A stretch of DNA of 31,597 nt, from IMG/VR virus record IMGVR_UViG_3300031673_000312, positions 1 through 31,597 of that record. One strand, written 5' to 3'. Numbering within the stretch: the first letter of the stretch is position 1; each line of letters opens with the position of its first letter. The position numbers and the translations under genes are program-made. Below, one piece after another: positions 26,582 through 31,597 of the stretch. The stretch is from a virus. Below the pieces are notes generated by a model that saw only the letters and a list, made by a program, of their open reading frames with translations, made no database searches and was not told the DNA's origin.

Positions 26582-26771
26582 TTTCTTCTTTTTGTGTTTC
26601 TAACACAGTAATAATTACCGAACCTATACGTAAAGAAGCTATAGCAATATGTGATTTTATAATTTCTCTTTTATGTTCTTTTGTAATCTTTTCATCAAAG
26701 TACTCCTTGATTGTATCTTCTATGTTTTCAACTAAAGATTGTAATGCGTTTGTTATTAATTTTTCTGACAT
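26547..26771 (-). CDS. Unknown small phage protein, 74 residues
   Basis: The ATG at 26771 is chosen. A longer frame with a GTG at 26798 would run through the terminator hairpin at 26784-26816, which is unlikely to be coding. The protein (MSEKLITNALQ...) is helical and charged, with a hydrophobic stretch HIAIASLRIGSVIITVL that is too mixed for a sure membrane segment. No function can be given. It is the first gene after that terminator, so a promoter may lie in the few bases ahead of it, but I cannot point to one. Confidence 0.6.
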   Translation of the reverse strand: MSEKLITNALQSLVENIEDTIKEYFDEKITKEHKREIIKSHIAIASLRIGSVIITVLETQKEENETKKHPGIRR

Positions 26772-26783
26772 AAGACTAGTATT

Positions 26784-26816
26784 AAAAGAAAAGGGCACTC
26801 GTATAGAGTACCCTTT
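26784..26816 (-). terminator. Intrinsic terminator after the 239-residue gene
   Basis: AAAGGGCACTC (26790-26800) pairs with GAGTACCCTTT (26806-26816) with one mismatch and a 5-base loop. On the minus strand it is followed by TCTTTT. It lies 26 bases after the stop of the 239-residue gene and separates it from the next genes. Confidence 0.75.
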
Positions 26817-26841
26817 ATTAATTAACGTTACAAATTGATTT

Positions 26842-27561
26842 TTAAGCTGCTCTATCTAACACTTCTTCTTCTTCAATAACAGCCCATTCCAAAACAGGTG
26901 GTGTTCCATCTGCTGCAAGTAAGTCTATTTTTTCTTCACTCTTTTCTGGTAATTCTGCTTCAGCCGTTAATTCAAATAATGTTTGAATTAACTCTGTTTT
27001 AAATATATCAGTTACAGTATCACATTCTATATCTGCAAAAACTTGTTTTTTGAAATTGTCTTTTACATTTTTAGAGATTATGATAGGAAACAAAGGAACT
27101 GTTGGGTTCTTTAATGTTACCAATATAGTATTTGATATGAAATTCTGATCTTCTAACATTTTATTTAGAAAATCATCCTCAATTATACCAGAATAGATTT
27201 TAACAAATGAATAAGTACTTGTTGGTATACCGTTTGTTAAAGCATCAAAAGTATTGTTTATAAAATTACTTGCGTAATTGTTTTCATTTTCTAGGGTTTT
27301 TAGATTTTGTCTAATACCCTGTACAGCACTTACCACTTTTATCTTGTTATCTTGGGATAATAATGTATAATCAAAAGATTCTACATCCCCAACATAAGTA
27401 CCTAGATTTTTAGTAGTATTTATATGTAAACCTTGTAAGACTATTTGTTTCATATTTTTTAACAAATCAATCCTGGCTACTATTGAATTCTTTAGGCGTA
27501 AATTTAATTCTTTCGCTAAGATAGAAGAATCTTCACATGAACCTATTACAACGATATTCAT
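26842..27561 (-). CDS. Unknown phage protein, 239 residues, acidic C-terminus
   Basis: I cannot name the family. It begins MNIVVIGSCEDSSILAKELN, which looks like a first beta-strand and helix of a Rossmann or P-loop fold, but the loop lacks the GK(S/T) of a working Walker A, so nucleotide binding is unproven. The rest is mixed alpha/beta. The last 45 residues are acidic (EKSEEKIDLLAAD..., then IEEEEVLDRAA), like a protein-interaction tail. It starts 6 bases after the coiled-coil gene and ends at a terminator, so the two share a transcript. Confidence 0.7.
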   Translation of the reverse strand: MNIVVIGSCEDSSILAKELNLRLKNSIVARIDLLKNMKQIVLQGLHINTTKNLGTYVGDVESFDYTLLSQDNKIKVVSAVQGIRQNLKTLENENNYASNFINNTFDALTNGIPTSTYSFVKIYSGIIEDDFLNKMLEDQNFISNTILVTLKNPTVPLFPIIISKNVKDNFKKQVFADIECDTVTDIFKTELIQTLFELTAEAELPEKSEEKIDLLAADGTPPVLEWAVIEEEEVLDRAA

Positions 27562-27567
27562 ACAAAA

Positions 27568-28080
27568 TTATGGTTTAAATGGAAGTTCGACAGTAATAAG
27601 ATTATTCAGTTTTGTCAATTTCTTTTCAATGTCTGAACATTCTTTTCGTAAAATAGTTATCCAATCTTCTAATTCTGGACGTGTGTAAATTGGTTTTGCA
27701 TAAGTTACTATAATACCCTTTTCATTTGTACTTGTACCTTCGATAGCTTCCTTTAACATACTTTGTAAATTTAAAATCTGAGTTTTTTTCTCTGAAAGTA
27801 AATAAACATGATATGAAATTGGTTTAGTTTCTTCAAGCGCTATTAAAAGGTTACCAGTTTGTATAACAAGTTTAAGAGTAATTATTTTTTCCTGTAACTT
27901 TTCATTTTCTTTGACGGTTTTCTTCAAATCATAATTTCTTTTTTGTCCCTCCAATACGCTATTTTCAAGTTTCAAAATTGTATGATTTGATTTTAATTTA
28001 TCTTGAATTTGATCCTTTAACTCAAGTGCTTTACTCAATGTAATTGTTGATATTTTTTTCGAAAATAAAGATTTTAGCAT
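27568..28080 (-). CDS. Coiled-coil phage protein, 170 residues
   Basis: A charged, helical protein with heptad-like spacing of Leu/Ile from about residue 15 to 75 (for example LENSVLEGQKRNYDLKKTVK) and again near the C-terminus (RKECSDIEKKLTKLNNLI), with a short strand-rich part between (KGIIVTYAKPIY). This suggests a dimeric coiled coil, perhaps a scaffold or partner of the next gene's product, 6 bases downstream. No enzyme motif is seen. Family unknown. Confidence 0.7.
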   Translation of the reverse strand: MLKSLFSKKISTITLSKALELKDQIQDKLKSNHTILKLENSVLEGQKRNYDLKKTVKENEKLQEKIITLKLVIQTGNLLIALEETKPISYHVYLLSEKKTQILNLQSMLKEAIEGTSTNEKGIIVTYAKPIYTRPELEDWITILRKECSDIEKKLTKLNNLITVELPFKP

Positions 28081-28094
28081 GAGTTTGTTTTTAT

Positions 28095-28112
28095 ATGGTT
28101 AATACTAACCAT
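28095..28112 (-). promoter_or_regulatory. Perfect short hairpin ahead of the coiled-coil gene
   Basis: ATGGTTA (28095-28101) pairs perfectly with TAACCAT (28106-28112) around a 4-base loop, in the gap between the lysozyme-like gene and the coiled-coil gene. There is no T tract after it on the minus strand, so an operator or a leader hairpin is more likely than a terminator. Confidence 0.4.
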
Positions 28113-28130
28113 GAACCGAATAAATAAGTT

Positions 28131-28580
28131 TTATATGAGTTTTTTAACTTCGTCCCAATATTTAATGGTCTTTGGACCAGATCCGTTCCAATTTTTTGCC
28201 GCTTGCTCATAAGTTTTACCATATGCATAGTGCAGAAATATATGTTTGGAAAGATCATAATCATAACAATCTTCTAGGATGTAATTAGATCCTGTTCGTT
28301 TGTTATAATCATCTATTCTTACTTGTCTTATTTGAAAAGGTCCTACAGCATTTTCGTCTTTATTGTACAAATTTAATCCGCTGCTACTTTCCCATTGATA
28401 TACAGCACGTATTAATGGTTCATAACTCAATCTTAGTAAGTTATATATTGGTGTAGGCTGTTCTAAGTAAACACACCCTACATTATCCCTGATACACATA
28501 GTTGGTGCTGTTAATGTTTTAGGTGTCATGAGACCCGTAAGAATAAATAAAAGGGCAAAAGTTATATTTAACTTTTTCAT
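28131..28580 (-). CDS. Secreted lysozyme-like (transglycosylase-type) protein
   Basis: The 149-residue protein starts with a typical Sec signal peptide (MKK, hydrophobic ITFALLFILTGLM, likely cleavage near residue 25 after LTA). The mature part resembles soluble lytic transglycosylase/lysozyme-like domains: a candidate catalytic Glu at E64 in QWESS, GPFQI (80-84), a D.YD segment (104-108), and WNGSGP (131-136) near the end. It should act on peptidoglycan in the periplasm. C29, C36 and C105 could form a disulfide. It could be the phage endolysin, exported by the host, or an early factor affecting the cell wall. It lies in the minus-strand block, not with the plus-strand virion genes in this window. 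Confidence 0.75.
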   Translation of the reverse strand: MKKLNITFALLFILTGLMTPKTLTAPTMCIRDNVGCVYLEQPTPIYNLLRLSYEPLIRAVYQWESSSGLNLYNKDENAVGPFQIRQVRIDDYNKRTGSNYILEDCYDYDLSKHIFLHYAYGKTYEQAAKNWNGSGPKTIKYWDEVKKLI

Positions 28581-28650
28581 AATAAATGTTTTGGTTTTAC
28601 ATAAACCAGGCGAGAATTTAGTTATACGTTTTTTTTACACGTTTGTTACA

Positions 28651-31014
28651 CTATTCATTTTTTAAAGAACTTATGTAATATTCTTTAAGTTTTAATAGTA
28701 AACTATCTAATAATACATCTAAATCTGCGTTTTTTAAGTCAACATTTTCATCTAATACTTCTTTTAATACACTAGTTTTATTAAAAGCAGATTCTTCATA
28801 CTCGTATCTTCTGTATGTTGAAAGTGCTTTTTGATATGAAGTGGGGTTGGCAATACAATTTATTTTGATTTTATCATTTTTGACTATGATATTGTTTTCT
28901 TGAGAAAGATACAAGAAACGAAATAAAACGTATAGATCTTCTTCTAATAACTTAGAAAAGAATATAGTAGACATGTCGGAGAGCAAAATTTTTACTAAAA
29001 GAACAGGGTCACTATTAGAAATGGCATAGTAAACAAGTGTACTTTGTTTAAAAGACTCCATCTTTCTAAATATTGTATCAGAAAGAGAATGATTTAAGTG
29101 CTGAAAGTTTACACCTTTTTTTACTCTATTTAAAATTACTTTATAGATATTTAAACGATCAATAAATAATTGAGCCATATCTTTTTGTTCTTTGATTATT
29201 TGCAATGTTAAATCTATAATTTCCTCATCTGTTTTAGTGAAACAAATTATAAATAAAGCCTCTAACAAATAAGCTTTTTCTGTTCTTGTAATTTTAACAA
29301 ATGTAGAAAATAGATTTTGAAAAGAATTAAAGGTACTATCAGAAATTTTATAATTATTAGCTATAACAATATTAAAATAATCTTTTCTTTTCTCTGCTCC
29401 TCTGTCTTTTTTTAATCCGAATGTATTAGAAACTGTATACTTTATTAAGTATAACATAAGTAAAACAGCTTTTTCATAAGCAAACATTTCATTTGTTAAT
29501 ATTATATACTCTCTACTATTAAATGTTTCTTTTAAATAATTTTGTTTTTCTTTTAGGTCTGCAAGTAATGTTTTTAAATCAGACGAATTTTCACACAATA
29601 AATTTAAATTGCATATAAAATCTCCTCTGGTTAAATCATTACGATAATGCTCACTTGCAAATCTATTCAATAGTTTTGAATGTATATTGTTTGTGTAATA
29701 AGATAAGTTAACTAAACCATCTTTTGAAACTGCAAAATTATGATGAAATGTTGATATCTTAGCTTTATTTATTTCAATTATTTGATTATCAGTAAAGAAA
29801 TAAAGATCAGACATATACCCTCCATCTAATACTGACTTTGGTATGTTGTATAACTTATTACCGTATTCTTTCAACACAATGCTTTTATTAGTTGTATTTT
29901 TTAATTTTGATTTTAATATTCTAGAACTAAAATTAGCAGGTATGAAAGTTATATTGTTTATTAATTTGTAATTATTTGTTGTAATGTTAGGAAGAATACT
30001 CTCCAATGTTTGTTGTTTTAAATATTTACTCTTTACTTGACTTTTATTTATTTGTTTTGGGTAACCAATACTTGGATCTGTTCTGTTAGTAACTAATATT
30101 TTTGCATGGTCATTAACTTTACACTCTGTTGTTATTTTTGTTATATCTTTGAACCAATTTGTAAATTTTGGTAAATATATATACAATGTATAAGGAATGA
30201 ATATATTTAAAGTGTCATCTTCAAATGGTTTTTGATCCGTATTTTCGAAAAGTAGTGAACTGTTTTCAAATCTTTGTGCCTGAACATTATTTGATTTATC
30301 ACACGATAGATAACTAAACATTTGATCACGAAAGTTAGTATCAAAACAACTATATTTTTTGAGAATATCATCCAATACTGTAGAAGGAATAAGATTATGT
30401 AAATTAACAGTTAATCCAATATTATTTTGTGAAGTTGTAATTAAATAACTTAATGTATTTATAACATCTCCAATTTCATATAAAGAACACATTCCCTCTA
30501 AAATAAGTAAATAACCAGCATCTTCTAATTCTGCATTATTACATAAATTATTTCTCGTACGTGATTTTTTAATACAATATTTAGGATTATTTGTACTTTC
30601 TACACTTACTTTTTTTGTTAAAGCATTTATTTCTAAAGAATGATACTTATTTAAAAGTTCAGATGTTTTTTCTTCTGTAACAATTATATCTTCTTCGTTT
30701 TTTTGTGGCCCAACAACAAAATTTGACTTTTTGATGTTACGTTTTTCAAAGATATCAGATGTTTGCTCTAGATCTATTATATCAGTAAAAAATAAAGTAG
30801 AATAAAAATAATCATAATTGTATATAGTAGAAGACAGATTGCTTATAACACCGATAGAAGATAGAAAAGTTGGTATTGTCTCTTTTTTTGTACTGTTTAA
30901 ATCTTTATCATAGTTTTTATGTATCGTTTCAAACAAGTTGGTCTTTTCTTCTTTAGATAATAACTCTAAATCAAAAATAGTTGTATTTATAGTTGTATTT
31001 TTACGTATAAACAT
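28651..31014 (-). CDS. Unknown large phage protein, 787 residues
   Basis: I do not recognise this protein. It is Asn/Lys/Ile/Ser-rich, with no signal peptide or clear membrane helix and no catalytic motif I can name. The first 350 residues appear mixed; from about residue 450 on it looks mostly helical, possibly repeat-like (for example TLVYYAISNSDPVLLVKILL). Several Cys residues lie near residues 147-250. It starts 20 bases after the stop of the small Cys-rich peptide gene, so it may be made with that peptide and with the gene at the right edge. If the peptide is a modified natural product, this protein would be a candidate partner; that is inference from position alone. Confidence 0.75.
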   Translation of the reverse strand: MFIRKNTTINTTIFDLELLSKEEKTNLFETIHKNYDKDLNSTKKETIPTFLSSIGVISNLSSTIYNYDYFYSTLFFTDIIDLEQTSDIFEKRNIKKSNFVVGPQKNEEDIIVTEEKTSELLNKYHSLEINALTKKVSVESTNNPKYCIKKSRTRNNLCNNAELEDAGYLLILEGMCSLYEIGDVINTLSYLITTSQNNIGLTVNLHNLIPSTVLDDILKKYSCFDTNFRDQMFSYLSCDKSNNVQAQRFENSSLLFENTDQKPFEDDTLNIFIPYTLYIYLPKFTNWFKDITKITTECKVNDHAKILVTNRTDPSIGYPKQINKSQVKSKYLKQQTLESILPNITTNNYKLINNITFIPANFSSRILKSKLKNTTNKSIVLKEYGNKLYNIPKSVLDGGYMSDLYFFTDNQIIEINKAKISTFHHNFAVSKDGLVNLSYYTNNIHSKLLNRFASEHYRNDLTRGDFICNLNLLCENSSDLKTLLADLKEKQNYLKETFNSREYIILTNEMFAYEKAVLLMLYLIKYTVSNTFGLKKDRGAEKRKDYFNIVIANNYKISDSTFNSFQNLFSTFVKITRTEKAYLLEALFIICFTKTDEEIIDLTLQIIKEQKDMAQLFIDRLNIYKVILNRVKKGVNFQHLNHSLSDTIFRKMESFKQSTLVYYAISNSDPVLLVKILLSDMSTIFFSKLLEEDLYVLFRFLYLSQENNIIVKNDKIKINCIANPTSYQKALSTYRRYEYEESAFNKTSVLKEVLDENVDLKNADLDVLLDSLLLKLKEYYISSLKNE

Positions 31015-31034
31015 AATTACTTATATTAATTAGA

Positions 31035-31178
31035 TTATCTACAACCATGACAACCCGAACACTGTCTGCAAGCTACTTTTGAAACACTTGACTTATATGG
31101 TTCAAACATAAAGGTCATTTTATCAACCTTTTTTAGTTCTGGTTTTTCATACTTGATTTTTAATATTTTTTGTTTCAT
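31035..31178 (-). CDS. Cys-rich 47-residue peptide, RiPP-precursor-like
   Basis: A short gene of 47 codons. Its ATG overlaps the TGA of the upstream gene as ATGA (31175-31178), the classic sign of translational coupling, which supports it as real. Residues 1-25 form a Lys-rich leader-like part containing YEKPELKKVDKMTF; the C-terminus holds C37, C40, C43 and C46 in the strict spacing CxxCxxCxxC (CRQCSGCHGCR). A leader of the type Y-x-KP-x-L-x-KV followed by a Cys/Gly core resembles Bacteroidota peptide precursors modified by radical SAM or related enzymes. A metal-binding or iron-sulfur miniprotein is the alternative. No modifying enzyme is recognisable in the window. Confidence 0.65.
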   Translation of the reverse strand: MKQKILKIKYEKPELKKVDKMTFMFEPYKSSVSKVACRQCSGCHGCR

Positions 31179-31597
31179 AGTATAAGTTTTAAAAATTCAT
31201 TCTTATTCACTGTTTTAACTGTATTAAAATAATGAAATTCTTCCCTGAAAGTTACAGATAAGTCAGACCAATTCATAATAACTATTGGTTTTGTTCCTTT
31301 GCATTTTCCTCTATACGTAATATTATTACAATCACCTATGTTGATCAATATCTCATTTAATTTGGATGTATTCTCTGATATATGATCGTAATCGAAAACC
31401 ATAGATAGGTTATTTTTATCTGATATTTTTGCCATTTCAACATATTCATCATTATTCTTATTATTACAAATAACAACTTTTACTCCATCATAATTTCCAC
31501 AGGAAATCACCTCGACAATATCTTGAAATGAATATAACCTTCCAAACAATAATAGATTAGCTGGTTTTAATTTTGAATATTTTCGGTAATCATCCAT
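31175..31597 (-). CDS. Unknown protein, at least 140 residues, probably cut by the window edge
   Basis: The frame is open to the last base of the window, where the final codon happens to be ATG, so it may be a start or an internal Met. The visible part looks alpha/beta, with strands such as DGVKVVICNN, LSMVFDYD and KPIVIMNW separated by helices, and has Cys at three sites (SCGN, GDCNN, GKCKG). It overlaps the Cys-rich peptide gene by 4 bases. This alpha/beta pattern would suit the end of a TIM-barrel or Rossmann enzyme, but I cannot name one. The full gene would be needed to tell whether it is a peptide-modifying enzyme. Confidence 0.65.
   Translation of the reverse strand: MDDYRKYSKLKPANLLLFGRLYSFQDIVEVISCGNYDGVKVVICNNKNNDEYVEMAKISDKNNLSMVFDYDHISENTSKLNEILINIGDCNNITYRGKCKGTKPIVIMNWSDLSVTFREEFHYFNTVKTVNKNEFLKLIL

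Noticed and set aside
26547-26798. GTG start at 26798 for the 74-residue gene
   Set aside because: It would place the intrinsic terminator hairpin within the coding sequence; the ATG at 26771 avoids this.
31035-31178. Heme c-binding motif (CSGCH) in the small peptide
   Set aside because: The peptide has no signal sequence for export to where heme c is attached, and the match is a by-product of regular Cys spacing.
1-31597. Stop-codon reassignment (TAG or TGA), as in some crAss-like phages
   Set aside because: Long genes are open in the standard code, and TAA, TAG and TGA all appear as plausible gene ends.
1-31597. CRISPR array, insertion sequence or attachment site
   Set aside because: No regularly spaced repeats, transposase-like gene, integrase or paired terminal repeats were seen.

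Overview
The window looks like part of the genome of a crAss-like (Crassvirales-type) tailed phage of a Bacteroidota host. The sequence is AT-rich and tightly packed, and starts lack Shine-Dalgarno sequences (A/T-rich leaders instead, as is usual in Bacteroidota). A giant virion RNA polymerase-like protein carries the DFDID catalytic motif and is followed by a second giant protein with an HEFGH zincin motif, an arrangement known from crAss-like phages. Placement is inferred from motifs and gene order, not from a database search. All long frames are open in the standard code.

Layout. (1) 1-9734, plus strand: two giant genes, the 3' part of a virion RNA polymerase (open from the first base, so cut by the window edge) and a 1618-residue zincin-containing virion protein, ending at a bidirectional terminator (9741-9775). 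(2) 9798-31597, minus strand: a converging early/replication block. Read in the direction of transcription (right to left) it holds: a gene cut by the right edge; a 47-residue Cys-rich RiPP-like peptide coupled to it by ATGA; a 787-residue unknown protein; a secreted lysozyme-like protein; a coiled-coil protein; several small unknowns; DNA polymerase I; a probable replication-initiation protein; DnaB-type helicase; a 213-residue unknown; a Sak4-like RecA-fold ATPase; an SSB-like protein; an HNH endonuclease; a metallophosphoesterase; DnaG-type primase; a degenerate DNA-ligase-like protein; a large unknown protein; an M20-type metallopeptidase; a DUF1064-type nuclease; a RecB-like PD-(D/E)XK nuclease; and two unknowns.

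Main surprises. The DNA polymerase gene is interrupted inside its conserved NTPIQG-TA motif by a 790-nt group I intron (23342-24131) encoding an HNH endonuclease; P1, P3, P4, P7, P9, P9.1 and P10 can be drawn by eye and the exons join in frame to a 661-residue polymerase. Three complex structured intergenic RNAs lie in the minus-strand block (10611-10740 with a strong pseudoknot, 10764-10847, and 20720-20826), each followed on that strand by a T-rich tract. The SSB-like protein and the M20-type peptidase end in the same DEMPF tip, which resembles the SSB C-terminal protein-docking tail. The Cys-rich peptide at 31035-31178 looks like a phage-borne modified-peptide precursor.

How the parts may work together (inference): the helicase, primase, polymerase, SSB-like protein and initiation protein form a nearly complete replisome; the Sak4-like ATPase with the two PD-(D/E)XK nucleases would supply recombination and end processing; the giant RNA polymerase is carried in the virion to transcribe early genes after infection. 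There is no gene-free stretch above 300 bases; the longest gap (10596-10854, 259 bases) is filled by two structured RNAs.
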